Part shown: piece after piece, positions 47,342 through 56,054 of the stretch
How positions within the stretch are numbered: position 1 is the stretch's first letter
How the letters are laid out: each line of letters opens with the position of its first letter
DNA from: Chitinophagales bacterium
Lineage (GTDB): Bacteria; Bacteroidota; Bacteroidia; Chitinophagales; LD1
Direction: 5' to 3'
Length of the DNA stretch: 64,000 nucleotides
NCBI GenBank assembly: GCA_019638515.1
Contig: JAHBTS010000002.1
Location: 703,936-767,935, forward strand
Translations under genes and position numbers: made by a program
Notes under the pieces: model-generated
Told to the model about the DNA's origin: nothing
The model's database searches: none
Seen by the model: only the letters and a program-made list of their open reading frames with translations

Positions 47342-47845
47342 ATGGAATTTAAAGAAATTCAGGAACTCATTAAGCTGGTAAGCAAAAGCAACATCAGCGG
47401 TTTAAAGATAAAACAAGGCGATTTTGAGATAAAAATCACCAACAAAGGCGAAGAACCAATAGCCACTGCCATACCGGTAACCTACCAAGCCCCGGCTACA
47501 ATGGCAGTACCGCAAATGGCCATTTCTTCACCACCGGTTGTAACAGAAACTGCTACCCAAAAATCGGAAACACCTAAACAAGAAACTACTCCGGCAAATA
47601 CATTTGTATTCAAATCGCCCATGATTGGTACACTATACCGCAAACCATCGCCAGATAAAGATGTGTTTGTAAAAGTAGGCGATACCGTAAAAAATGGCGA
47701 TGTACTTTGTATTATAGAAGCCATGAAACTCTTTAATGAAATTGAATTTGATGGTGGCGAAGGACGTGTCATAAAAATTTTGGCAGAAGACTCCTCTCCT
47801 GTTGAATACGACCAACCACTTTTCTTGATTGAAAAAGTTAATTAG
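47342..47845 (+). CDS. accB: Acetyl-CoA carboxylase biotin carboxyl carrier protein
   Basis: AccB carries the biotin of acetyl-CoA carboxylase. The 167-residue product has an N-terminal helical segment (MEFKEIQELIKLVSKSNISG), a Thr/Pro/Ala-rich linker (about 50-85) and the biotinyl domain with the target Lys129 in IIEAMKLFNEIE. The thumb region of AccB-type domains is present (PSPDKDVFVKVGD). ATG 47342 is preferred over TTG 47333. It is followed by accC after 36 nt. Confidence 0.95.
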   Translation: MEFKEIQELIKLVSKSNISGLKIKQGDFEIKITNKGEEPIATAIPVTYQAPATMAVPQMAISSPPVVTETATQKSETPKQETTPANTFVFKSPMIGTLYRKPSPDKDVFVKVGDTVKNGDVLCIIEAMKLFNEIEFDGGEGRVIKILAEDSSPVEYDQPLFLIEKVN

Positions 47846-47881
47846 CCTTTCACTAATTAGCTAAGCTGCTAATAGAATATC

Positions 47882-49252
47882 ATGTTTAAGAAAATACTAA
47901 TAGCCAACCGCGGTGAAATAGCACTACGCATTATTCGTACCTGCCGCGAAATGGGCATAAAAACCGTTGCCGTATATTCCACTGCCGACCGCGAATCGCT
48001 CCATGTGCGCTTTGCAGACGAAGCCATTTGTATTGGCCCACCACGCGGAAAAGACTCCTATTTAAATATTCAAAACATTATGGCAGCCGCAGAACTTACA
48101 GCTGCCGATGCCATTCACCCCGGTTATGGTTTCTTAGCCGAAAATGCCGTTTTTGCAGAAACCTGCACCAAATACGGCATTAAATTTATTGGTCCCACAG
48201 CAGAGCAAATTCGCGCCATGGGCGATAAAATTAGCGCCAAAGAAAGTATGATAAAAGCCGGAGTGCCATGTATTCCCGGCAGCGAAGGTTTAGTAGAAAC
48301 ACTGGCTGACGCTAAAAAATTGGCAAAAAAGATTGGCTATCCGGTTATACTAAAAGCCACAGCAGGTGGAGGAGGAAAAGGTATGCGTATAGTACGCGAA
48401 GAAGCCGAAATAGAACGAGCCTATAACACCGCACGAACCGAAGCAGGTGCTGCCTTTGGCAACGATGGCATGTACATGGAAAAATTTATCGAAGAGCCAC
48501 ACCACATCGAAATACAAGTAGCAGGCGACCAATATGGCGCAGGTACCCATCTGAGCGAACGCGATTGCAGCGTACAACGCAGGCATCAAAAATTGGTAGA
48601 AGAAGCCCCTTCGCCTTTTATTGATGAAAAAGTAAGAAAAAAAATGGGCGATGCTGCCGTAAAAGCTGTAGAAGCCATTAAATACGAAGGTGTAGGAACC
48701 ATAGAGTTTTTGGTAGATAAGCACAAAAACTTCTATTTCATGGAAATGAATACCCGCATACAAGTAGAGCATCCGGTTACAGAAGAAGTAATGGACTTTG
48801 ATTTAATTAAGGAACAAATTCTATTAGCAGCCGGTGAAAAAATTTCGGGTATGAAATACTTTCCTGAAAAAATGCACGCTATTGAATGCAGGGTAAATGC
48901 CGAAGATCCATTTCATAACTTTGCACCCAGCCCCGGAAAGATTGTGGCATTGCATACACCAAAAGGCTATGGAGTACGCGTAGATACACACGTTTATGCC
49001 GGATATACCATTCCACCTTATTACGATTCACTTTTGGCAAAAGTAATTTGCCGTGCTAAAACACGCGAAGAAACCATCGTAAAAATGAAACGTGCCATGC
49101 AGGAGTTCATAATTGAAGGTGTAAAAACTACCATTCCATTTCATATTGCACTCATGGATAACGAAGCATTCCGTAAGGGGCAATACGATACAGGCTTATT
49201 GGAACGTTTCGATTACGTTAGTGCCATGAAAGATATTCAAATGGTTTCTTAA
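47882..49252 (+). CDS. accC: Acetyl-CoA carboxylase biotin carboxylase subunit
   Basis: AccC carboxylates biotin on AccB with ATP and bicarbonate. The 456-residue product opens [24 protein letters not shown], has [12 protein letters not shown], the glycine-rich ATP loop [34 protein letters not shown] and [13 protein letters not shown], all diagnostic. It ends after the biotin-carboxylase C domain, with no carboxyltransferase fusion. Its last four bases overlap the stop of the convergent mechanosensitive-channel gene. Confidence 0.97.
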   Translation: MFKKILIANRGEIALRIIRTCREMGIKTVAVYSTADRESLHVRFADEAICIGPPRGKDSYLNIQNIMAAAELTAADAIHPGYGFLAENAVFAETCTKYGIKFIGPTAEQIRAMGDKISAKESMIKAGVPCIPGSEGLVETLADAKKLAKKIGYPVILKATAGGGGKGMRIVREEAEIERAYNTARTEAGAAFGNDGMYMEKFIEEPHHIEIQVAGDQYGAGTHLSERDCSVQRRHQKLVEEAPSPFIDEKVRKKMGDAAVKAVEAIKYEGVGTIEFLVDKHKNFYFMEMNTRIQVEHPVTEEVMDFDLIKEQILLAAGEKISGMKYFPEKMHAIECRVNAEDPFHNFAPSPGKIVALHTPKGYGVRVDTHVYAGYTIPPYYDSLLAKVICRAKTREETIVKMKRAMQEFIIEGVKTTIPFHIALMDNEAFRKGQYDTGLLERFDYVSAMKDIQMVS

Positions 49253-50325
49253 AGAGAGCTGTCTTCTTTTTTACCATCCACAACAATAGTGCGGGTAGGA
49301 AATGCCAATTCAATTCTTGCCCTGCTAAAGCGTTCTAAAATTTCCAAATTCACTTCGGTGCGCACCTTTGCAATATCTGCATTGGGTTTAATAAAGTACA
49401 CAAACTTAATATCCAACGCATAAGCCGAAAACTGTTCAAACAGCACAACCGAATCTTCAGATAAATAACCCTTTTTTTCAGCCGCAATTTGCCAAAGAAT
49501 AGCAATAGCTTCGTGTACCTTTTCCGGTGTAGTACTCTGTACTAAACCAAGCACATTGGTAACTCTTACATTGGGTCCTTGCGAAAAATTTTCGATTGGC
49601 TTTTCAGAAAGTTGCCCGTTTGGAAATGTTACCAACCTACCTTCCAAGGTTTTTACACGCGTGCTGCGAATACCTATTTCACTCACAACACCATCGAAAC
49701 TATCAATAATAATGCGGTCGCCCACCTTAAAGGGCTTATCGAGGTATAAAATTAAACCGCCCAGCATATTCTTTACGGTGTCTTGTGCTGCAAGTGCCAA
49801 TGCCAAACCGCCAATTCCCAATCCGGCAATAAGTGCACCCACATCAAACCCTGCATTGTTTAAGCCTACAATTAAGCCCAAAGACCACAGCACCACTTTA
49901 ACCACTTGCTGTATAAGGCGAATAAGCTGTTCGTTTAAGTTAGTTTCTCCACGCTGTGAATAAGGCAGCAAAAACTCTTTTATAAGTGCGTTTATTACAC
50001 GCACCAATAACCATGTAATTACAATTGAAATTAAAATTACAAACGCACGTTCAACAGCATGTTCTACTTTACTCGGAAATCGCAGCCTGTTTATAGAAAA
50101 CCATAAACCCGTAAGAATAATAGCAAAGATTACAGGCGGGCGTAATTGTTCTAAAATTACATCATCTAACTTAGTAGCTGTTCGCGAAGTAAATTGCTTT
50201 ATAGTAAAGTTTACCAAACGGTATATAAGCCTGGCAAAAAGTACTGTTCCAAACACAATACTTAAAGATATGAGCCAATGTTCAACTGTATTATGAAAGA
50301 ACTTGTGCTGAAGAATTTCATCCAT
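49249..50325 (-). CDS. MscS-family mechanosensitive ion channel
   Basis: A 358-residue membrane protein. Several N-terminal transmembrane segments ([52 protein letters not shown]) precede the pore-lining TM3-type helix ([14 protein letters not shown] [23 protein letters not shown]). The beta domain reads [39 protein letters not shown] in pieces, followed by the cytoplasmic alpha/beta domain. Such channels open under membrane tension during osmotic downshock. The coding 3' end overlaps accC by 4 nt tail to tail. Confidence 0.92.
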   Translation of the reverse strand: MDEILQHKFFHNTVEHWLISLSIVFGTVLFARLIYRLVNFTIKQFTSRTATKLDDVILEQLRPPVIFAIILTGLWFSINRLRFPSKVEHAVERAFVILISIVITWLLVRVINALIKEFLLPYSQRGETNLNEQLIRLIQQVVKVVLWSLGLIVGLNNAGFDVGALIAGLGIGGLALALAAQDTVKNMLGGLILYLDKPFKVGDRIIIDSFDGVVSEIGIRSTRVKTLEGRLVTFPNGQLSEKPIENFSQGPNVRVTNVLGLVQSTTPEKVHEAIAILWQIAAEKKGYLSEDSVVLFEQFSAYALDIKFVYFIKPNADIAKVRTEVNLEILERFSRARIELAFPTRTIVVDGKKEDSSL

Positions 50326-50389
50326 GCCGCAAATATAAAAAGCCGAAAGAATCTTATTTCTAAACTTATGTTTACACTTTACTCAATTC

Positions 50390-51214
50390 ATGAAAACTTC
50401 ACACATTTTAATCGGCAGCTGCCAACGCAAATTTCTTGCCGATACCTACACACCGCCAAGCACACCAAAAGGCATTGTTATTTTCAGCCACGGTTTTAAA
50501 GGCTTTAAAGATTGGGGTGCATTTCCACTAATGGCAGCTGCTTTTGCACAATACAATTTTGCTTGCATCACCTTTAATTTTTCGCACAATGGAACTACCG
50601 TTGAACAACCAGATTCCTTTGCAGATATTGAAGCATTTGGCAATAATAATATTTCAAAAGAAGTAGATGATTTAGGTGTTGTAATTGAATTTGCAATGCA
50701 GTATTTCAACCTTATACAAACTTCAATACCCATTTATCTTTTAGGACATAGCCGAGGAGGTGGAATTTCTATACTAAAAGCAGCCGAAGACCACAACATT
50801 GCAAAAGTAGCTGTATGGGGCAGCGTAAGCGAATTTGGCAACTTTTGGAAAACTGTTGAAATGGAAAAAATGAAACGAGAAGGTGTAATTTATATTCCCA
50901 ATAACAGAACCAAACAACAACTGCCAATTTACTGGCAGCTATACCAAGATTACGAAACTAATATTGAAAGATTACACATTCCATCTAGGGTAAAATGCCT
51001 GCAAATTCCTTTATTGATAGTACATGGCACACAAGATGAAACAGTTCCATTTAGTGCAGCCCAAGACCTAAAAAAACACCAACCCAATGCCCAATTAGTT
51101 GCCATAGAAAACGGCAATCATACCTTTGGCGCTTCGCATCCCTGGCTCCCAACCTCGCTGCCGCTGTTCACCGATTTGGCACTTCAATCCACTATCGCTT
51201 TCTTTAACTCATAA
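50390..51214 (+). CDS. Alpha/beta hydrolase (dienelactone-hydrolase/esterase-like)
   Basis: A 274-residue cytoplasmic alpha/beta hydrolase. The nucleophile elbow GHSRGGG carries the Ser, VHGTQDETVPF the Asp, and GNHTFGASHP the His, giving a complete catalytic triad. HGFKGFKDWGAFP after the first strands is the oxyanion-loop region. No signal peptide. Substrate unknown; serine esterases of this layout act on small esters. It diverges from the MscS gene. Confidence 0.85.
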   Translation: MKTSHILIGSCQRKFLADTYTPPSTPKGIVIFSHGFKGFKDWGAFPLMAAAFAQYNFACITFNFSHNGTTVEQPDSFADIEAFGNNNISKEVDDLGVVIEFAMQYFNLIQTSIPIYLLGHSRGGGISILKAAEDHNIAKVAVWGSVSEFGNFWKTVEMEKMKREGVIYIPNNRTKQQLPIYWQLYQDYETNIERLHIPSRVKCLQIPLLIVHGTQDETVPFSAAQDLKKHQPNAQLVAIENGNHTFGASHPWLPTSLPLFTDLALQSTIAFFNS

Positions 51215-51262
51215 ACCTTACATTCTTTTCACTTTTTTAAATAATGCTTTAGAGTATTCAAC

Positions 51263-51270
51263 TAAGTTTG
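51263..51270 (+). promoter_or_regulatory. -7 promoter element TAAGTTTG upstream of EGF-like lipoprotein gene
   Basis: An exact TAnnTTTG match 19 nt before the ATG at 51290. A good -33 TTG is not present at the expected spacing, so confidence is limited. Confidence 0.4.
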
Positions 51271-51289
51271 TGCACACAAAAAACAAATT

Positions 51290-51811
51290 ATGAAACATTG
51301 GTTGTTGTTACTTTTTACACTTGGAACACTTGGAATTTTAAGCATTGCCGGATGCAACAAAAAAAATTGTGCTGATATATTTTGCGGAGCTAACCGCCAA
51401 TGTTTTGAAGGCGAATGCTACTGTGCCGATGGCTTAGAAGGCGACAGTTGCAACCAAAATGCCAATAAAAAATATGTAAAAGGCTATCTTGTGTATGAGC
51501 AACAATGCTCCGGTGGGCAAGGTTATGCCGGAGGAACTCCCTACCAAACATTTATTGACTCTTTTCCTAATTACCGCTATAGACTAAACATTTCCAACTT
51601 CTTAAACATGGGAGTACCTGTATCGGCAATTATTAGAACCGATAAAGCCAATAGAGGCAACTCGTTAGAAATTCCGCAACAAAATGCAGGTGGTATTTCG
51701 GTGTATGGCATAGGCACCATAAACCCTGCCAACGGAAGAATTACCATGAATATGGAATACACCGTAGGCTCCATGAACTACGCCTGCACACACGTATTTT
51801 ATCCCCAATAA
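51290..51811 (+). CDS. Lipoprotein with an EGF-like cysteine module
   Basis: A 173-residue predicted lipoprotein. A hydrophobic signal ends in the lipobox LSIAGC. The mature N-terminus is a compact Cys module (CADIFCGANRQCFEGECYC followed by ADGLEGDSC) with the spacing of an EGF-like domain. A roughly 110-residue beta-type domain of unknown kind follows, containing YVKGYLVYEQQCSGGQGYAGG. Such modules are uncommon in bacterial lipoproteins but recur in Bacteroidota. It is followed 12 nt later by an unrelated aldehyde dehydrogenase. Confidence 0.75.
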   Translation: MKHWLLLLFTLGTLGILSIAGCNKKNCADIFCGANRQCFEGECYCADGLEGDSCNQNANKKYVKGYLVYEQQCSGGQGYAGGTPYQTFIDSFPNYRYRLNISNFLNMGVPVSAIIRTDKANRGNSLEIPQQNAGGISVYGIGTINPANGRITMNMEYTVGSMNYACTHVFYPQ

Positions 51812-51823
51812 AACTTGAGCATT

Positions 51824-53176
51824 ATGCTGTACGAAAGCCGCAATCCCGCCACAGGCGAATTGCTACATACTTTTGAGTTTCATGCCTTTCCGGATATTAC
51901 GGTTTCGGAAAGTGCCCATACAAAATGGAAGCAAACAAGTATTGAAGAAAGAAACCGATACTTACAGCAATTAGCGCAGCTGCTAAAAGAGAGAAAAAAA
52001 GAATTAGCAGCCATCATTACGCTCGAAATGGGAAAGCCACTTCGCGAAGCAGAATATGAAATAGAAAAATCACTCACCCTTTTCGATTACTACGGAAGCC
52101 ACGCCTCTAAATTTTTAGCACCTCAAATTATAGAAACAGCCGCCAGCAGAAGTTACATTACTTACGAACCCATGGGAATTATCTTCTGCATCATGCCTTG
52201 GAATTTTCCCTTTTGGCAAGTGCTTCGGTTTGCTGTACCGGCCTTGTATGCAGGCAATGCCGTAATTTTAAAACACGCACCTTCGGTACCCCAATGCGCA
52301 CAAGCCATCGAGCAGCTTTTTACCGATGCAGGTTTTGAAAATGGAATCTTTAAAAATTACTTTCTAAGCAATGCCGATGCTGCCAATCTTATTGCACATC
52401 CACAAATTAGAGGCACTAGCTTTACCGGCAGCGATACCACCGGCAGCATAATTGCAGCACAAGCAGGCAAGCATCTAAAAAAAGTAGTAATGGAACTAGG
52501 CGGAAACGATGCATTTATTGTATTGAAAGACGCACACATACCAACCACAGTAGCCGGAGCCATAAAATCGCGCAGCATCAATGCCGGGCAAGCATGCAAT
52601 GGAGCTAAACGCTTTATTGTGGTAAAAGAAAAAATTGAAGCATTTACTCAAGAACTCACGCAAGCCGTTTTTGCACTGCAAGTAGGTAATCCTTTAGAAA
52701 ACAGTACACAAATTGGGCCATTGGCGCGAAAAGATTTACAACAAAAGGTACTACAACAAATAGAAAACAGCATTGCACAAGGTGCAGTAGCACACCGTTC
52801 GCCACAATCCATTCCTGCTATTGGCAACTATGTATGCCCCACCATACTCACACAAGTAAAACCGGGCAATACAGCATTTGAAGAAGAAATTTTTGGACCC
52901 GTGTTTTCCATTGTGAAAGCCGAAAACGAGCAGCATGCCGTTACCTTGGCCAACCAATCGAAATATGGCTTGGGTGCTTCTATTTGGACATCAGACCTCG
53001 CACAAGCCGAAGCGCTTATTCCACAAATAGAATCGGGCAATGTATTTGTAAACGATATCGTAAAAAGCGATGTGCGCTTGCCCTTTGGAGGCATTAAGCA
53101 GAGTGGCTATGGCAGAGAACTCAGCGAATACGGACTAAAAGAATTTGTAAACATAAAAACGGTGTTCATAAAATAG
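51824..53176 (+). CDS. NAD(P)-dependent aldehyde dehydrogenase (succinate-semialdehyde dehydrogenase-like)
   Basis: A 450-residue aldehyde dehydrogenase. Visible are MPWNFPFWQVLRFAVPALYAGN, the cofactor motif SFTGSDTTG, the general base Glu in VVMELGGNDAFIV, the nucleophilic Cys in NAGQACNGAKRFI, and EEEIFGPVFSIVKAENE with PFGGIKQSGYGRELSEYG. The Gly-Asn-Asp after ELGG and the short length fit the GabD/SSADH-like group, so succinate semialdehyde is the likely but unproven substrate. ATG 51824 is preferred over TTG 51815. Confidence 0.9.
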   Translation: MLYESRNPATGELLHTFEFHAFPDITVSESAHTKWKQTSIEERNRYLQQLAQLLKERKKELAAIITLEMGKPLREAEYEIEKSLTLFDYYGSHASKFLAPQIIETAASRSYITYEPMGIIFCIMPWNFPFWQVLRFAVPALYAGNAVILKHAPSVPQCAQAIEQLFTDAGFENGIFKNYFLSNADAANLIAHPQIRGTSFTGSDTTGSIIAAQAGKHLKKVVMELGGNDAFIVLKDAHIPTTVAGAIKSRSINAGQACNGAKRFIVVKEKIEAFTQELTQAVFALQVGNPLENSTQIGPLARKDLQQKVLQQIENSIAQGAVAHRSPQSIPAIGNYVCPTILTQVKPGNTAFEEEIFGPVFSIVKAENEQHAVTLANQSKYGLGASIWTSDLAQAEALIPQIESGNVFVNDIVKSDVRLPFGGIKQSGYGRELSEYGLKEFVNIKTVFIK

Positions 53177-53209
53177 CAGCAGCTAAAAAAAACACAGTTC
53201 TATTTTAGC

Positions 53210-53659
53210 ATGGTGAACTCTCTATCTATTCAAAATCCTTCGCAACTCTTTGCATCCCAAAAAGTATTTTCGGGTATTGAACTAAATACGCCATTTCAAC
53301 AAAAAGTAAAAGTGCTTGTATTGCACCAAACCAATGAGCAAACTACATCGCAAGACTTAGACTTACTACATAAAATCCTTGCTGCCGCCAAACTTCAACC
53401 AAACGATTTCACGCTCCAAAACTTAGATACAGACACACTTTCGCTTCAGCAAATAACAGCACAATTTCAACCTGAAGTGGTGTTGATATTCAGCAACCTT
53501 AAATATACCTTGGGCAAAAACCTTCAGCTACCGCTGTATGAAACAGTATCGCTACAAGGCATAAAAATACTGCGAAGCGCACCACTGCAAATGCTTCATA
53601 CCAAACCAGAATACAAAAAACAGTTGTGGAATGCTCTACAAGCATTATTCAATGTATAA
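53210..53659 (+). CDS. Small conserved-looking protein, possibly DNA polymerase III psi-like
   Basis: A 149-residue soluble protein without signal peptide. The layout resembles the Bacteroidota proteins sometimes labelled DNA polymerase III psi subunit: DLDLLHKILAAAKLQPNDFTLQN, then PEVVLIFSNLKYTLGKNLQLPLY, and the C-terminal SAPLQM and KKQLWNALQALF. That resemblance is from memory and weak. It lies 6 nt upstream of a SpoU-type methyltransferase gene and is probably co-transcribed with it and the YihX-like phosphatase gene. Confidence 0.6.
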   Translation: MVNSLSIQNPSQLFASQKVFSGIELNTPFQQKVKVLVLHQTNEQTTSQDLDLLHKILAAAKLQPNDFTLQNLDTDTLSLQQITAQFQPEVVLIFSNLKYTLGKNLQLPLYETVSLQGIKILRSAPLQMLHTKPEYKKQLWNALQALFNV

Positions 53660-53665
53660 AAGTGT

Positions 53666-54196
53666 ATGCGAAAACTTAGCAACGATGAACTGGGCAGGGT
53701 TGAAAAACACCAATTTTCAACCGTAAAAAAAATGCCGATTGTAATAGTATTAGATAACATCCGCAGCCATTTGAATGTAGGCAGCGTATTTAGAAGTTGC
53801 GATGCATTTCCGGTAGAAGCCCTGTTTTTATGCGGCATTACAGGCACACCGCCTCACCGCGACATTCAAAAAACAGCACTTGGCGCCACCGAAACCGTAG
53901 CATGGAAACACTTTGCACAGATTGAAGATGCCATACAAGAACTACGTGCAAACAACTACCAAATTATTGCCATTGAGCAAGCAGAAAACAGTACTTCATT
54001 ACAAGCACTATCTCCACTCCTATGCCAACCAACTGCATTAGTTTTTGGAAACGAAGTTGAAGGTGTTCAGCAATCTATTGTTTCTATAAGCGATTATTGT
54101 GTAGAAATTCCACAATACGGCAGTAAACATTCATTAAACATTGCAGTAAGCGCAGGTGTGGTGCTATGGGAAGCTGCAAGAAATTTTTATACTTAA
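53666..54196 (+). CDS. SpoU/TrmH-family RNA 2'-O-methyltransferase
   Basis: A 176-residue SPOUT (trefoil-knot) methyltransferase. Motif 1 is SHLNVGSVFRSCDAF, with the Asn and Arg used in catalysis. Motif 2 is ALVFGNEVEGV and motif 3 IPQYGSKHSLNIAVSAGV, which build the SAM-binding knot. The N-terminal RNA-binding extension of RlmB-type members is absent. The target (tRNA or rRNA ribose) cannot be told. The start lies 6 nt after the previous gene. Confidence 0.9.
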   Translation: MRKLSNDELGRVEKHQFSTVKKMPIVIVLDNIRSHLNVGSVFRSCDAFPVEALFLCGITGTPPHRDIQKTALGATETVAWKHFAQIEDAIQELRANNYQIIAIEQAENSTSLQALSPLLCQPTALVFGNEVEGVQQSIVSISDYCVEIPQYGSKHSLNIAVSAGVVLWEAARNFYT

Positions 54197-54200
54197 CCGT

Positions 54201-54836
54201 ATGTTGAAGCCTTCTTTTTCTTCCATTAAAAATATTGTATTCGATATTGGAAACGTATTGGTGGATATTGACTATAACGTTACCATAGCCGAATTTCAAA
54301 AATTAGCTACCGTAGATTTTTCAACCATAGTTTCTTATTCTAAGCAAGACAAACTTTTCGACCTATTTGAGAAAGGACAAATTACAGCGCAGGAATTTCG
54401 CAACAGCCTCAAAAAGTATTTAAAACCCAATGTTACCGATCTTGAAATTGATGCTGCATGGAACAGCATACTTATTGCCTACCCCGCACCTAAATTCAAA
54501 TTGCTGCGCCAACTAAAAAACCAATACAGAATTTTTGCGCTGAGCAACATAAACGAAATTCACGTAGCAGCCATAGACAAGGCCGCACAAGAACTATTGA
54601 ACGAAAATAAATTTGCCAATTTTTTTCACCACACCTATTACTCAAACGAAACAGGCTTCCGTAAACCGGAAATTGAAATATACGAACTGCTGCTGCAGGA
54701 ACAATTTCTAAATCCCAACGACACTTTATTTATAGACGATAAAGCCGAAAACATACAGGCAGCTGCAGCTCTACACATACAAACCCACCATCTTACCGAT
54801 AGAAATAAACTATTCGATTTATTTGAAGCCTACTAA
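54201..54836 (+). CDS. HAD-superfamily phosphatase (YihX-like)
   Basis: A 211-residue HAD hydrolase of subfamily IA. Motif I is FDIGNVLVDIDYN with the nucleophile Asp15; Gly replaces the usual second Asp, exactly as in YihX-type phosphatases. FALSNINEIH is motif II, FRKPEIEIYELLL holds the motif III Lys, and LFIDDKAENIQAA is motif IV. YihX acts on alpha-glucose-1-phosphate; activity here is inferred. ATG 54201 follows the methyltransferase stop by 4 nt. Confidence 0.87.
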   Translation: MLKPSFSSIKNIVFDIGNVLVDIDYNVTIAEFQKLATVDFSTIVSYSKQDKLFDLFEKGQITAQEFRNSLKKYLKPNVTDLEIDAAWNSILIAYPAPKFKLLRQLKNQYRIFALSNINEIHVAAIDKAAQELLNENKFANFFHHTYYSNETGFRKPEIEIYELLLQEQFLNPNDTLFIDDKAENIQAAAALHIQTHHLTDRNKLFDLFEAY

Positions 54837-54882
54837 AACATCCAAATAGTATTTATTCCTTTTTCAAAAAAAAAATCACACG

Positions 54883-55359
54883 ATGAAAACAACAGATTTA
54901 AGTGATCAATTTCCCACAGAAGTAAAAGTAGCCGATTCTATTTTTAGAGATTTTGGCGGTGCAAAATCTTTTTATGGCGAAATAGTAACCCTAAAAGTGT
55001 TTGAAGATAATTCGCTGGTGCGCAAAACATTGGAGCAAAACGGAGCAAACAAAGTATTGGTGGTAGATGGAGGCGGTTCGTTGCGTTGCGCTCTACTGGG
55101 CGATATGCTGGGCGAACTAGCAGTAAAAAACAACTGGAACGGAATTGTAGTATATGGTTGCGTGCGCGATAGTGCGGCACTCAAACAATTACAGTTGGGC
55201 ATAAAAGCACTCAACACACACCCGCTTAAAAGTGTAAAACGAAACGAAGGGCAAGAACAATTAACCGTAACTTTTGCCGGAGTAAACTTTGTACCGGGTT
55301 ACTTTTTAGTAGCCGATGAAGATGGAATAATCGTAAGCAAAGAGTGCTTAAGCATTTAA
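54883..55359 (+). CDS. rraA: RraA family protein (RNase E activity regulator / HMG aldolase-like)
   Basis: A 158-residue RraA-fold protein; E. coli RraA binds RNase E and inhibits it, while relatives are metal-dependent aldolases. It has [46 protein letters not shown] and [17 protein letters not shown], followed by [11 protein letters not shown] plus R-D residues of the aldolase site are present (GDML, CVRD), so enzymatic activity cannot be excluded. Ends convergent with the DUF4397-like gene. Confidence 0.9.
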   Translation: MKTTDLSDQFPTEVKVADSIFRDFGGAKSFYGEIVTLKVFEDNSLVRKTLEQNGANKVLVVDGGGSLRCALLGDMLGELAVKNNWNGIVVYGCVRDSAALKQLQLGIKALNTHPLKSVKRNEGQEQLTVTFAGVNFVPGYFLVADEDGIIVSKECLSI

Positions 55360-55363
55360 CCAA

Positions 55364-56053
55364 CTATTCGGTAAACGGCACAGCCACTAACTTCATTTCT
55401 AAACCTGATGAAGCATTGGCATAGCCTGCTGCTACTAGATTATACACCTTTCCACTTTCAATAGAAGCAGCTTGCAGTACTTGAAATTCTACAGGCAAGG
55501 AATCTATTTCTGTTTTAATTGAAAAATCATAAACGCCTGCATCTAATGGCTCAAAACCCGAAAAGCCATCGGCATAATTCTTAACGGCATAATAGAATTT
55601 TTTAGAGCCAAACAGTTCATTGCCATTGGCAGCTACCACTGCACCAAAAGTATCGGGCAATAAATTCACAAAGCGTACCAATGCTTTGCCCGCAGGTGCA
55701 GTATCGTGTGCATCGCTTAGCAGTACTTTCTTTATGGTTCCCAAAGTATCGCACACAAATACTGAATAGCGCTTATTTTCTTCCCAATTGGGGCTGCTTA
55801 CGCTTATTACTGCCTGCTCTTTTAAAAATGCAGTAAACGATATGTTTTCTAACGATGCTTGTTTGTATTCGGAGCTTTGCAAATAAGCTGTTTTGGCAAC
55901 AGTATCTTTACCGGCATATACCCATTTAAGTTCAGCCGTATTGGGCGAAAAATGATGAAACCGAACTTGCAGTACGCCATACTTTTTATTGCAACTGCTT
56001 ATTACCGCAGCCAATAAAAAAATGCTTATCCATTTCAATAACTGTGTTTGCAT
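55364..56053 (-). CDS. DUF4397-like lipoprotein
   Basis: A 229-residue predicted lipoprotein: MQTQLLKWISIFLL with lipobox VISSC. The mature part is beta-rich and contains GKALVRFVNLLPDTFGAVVAANGNELF and PLDAGVYDFSIKT, a pattern seen in DUF4397 proteins of Bacteroidota, which have no assigned role. ATG 56053 is preferred to 56092 because it follows the upstream stop by one base and gives a clean signal. It is coupled to the beta-oxidation gene, which may be only positional. Confidence 0.72.
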   Translation of the reverse strand: MQTQLLKWISIFLLAAVISSCNKKYGVLQVRFHHFSPNTAELKWVYAGKDTVAKTAYLQSSEYKQASLENISFTAFLKEQAVISVSSPNWEENKRYSVFVCDTLGTIKKVLLSDAHDTAPAGKALVRFVNLLPDTFGAVVAANGNELFGSKKFYYAVKNYADGFSGFEPLDAGVYDFSIKTEIDSLPVEFQVLQAASIESGKVYNLVAAGYANASSGLEMKLVAVPFTE

Positions 56054-56054
56054 A

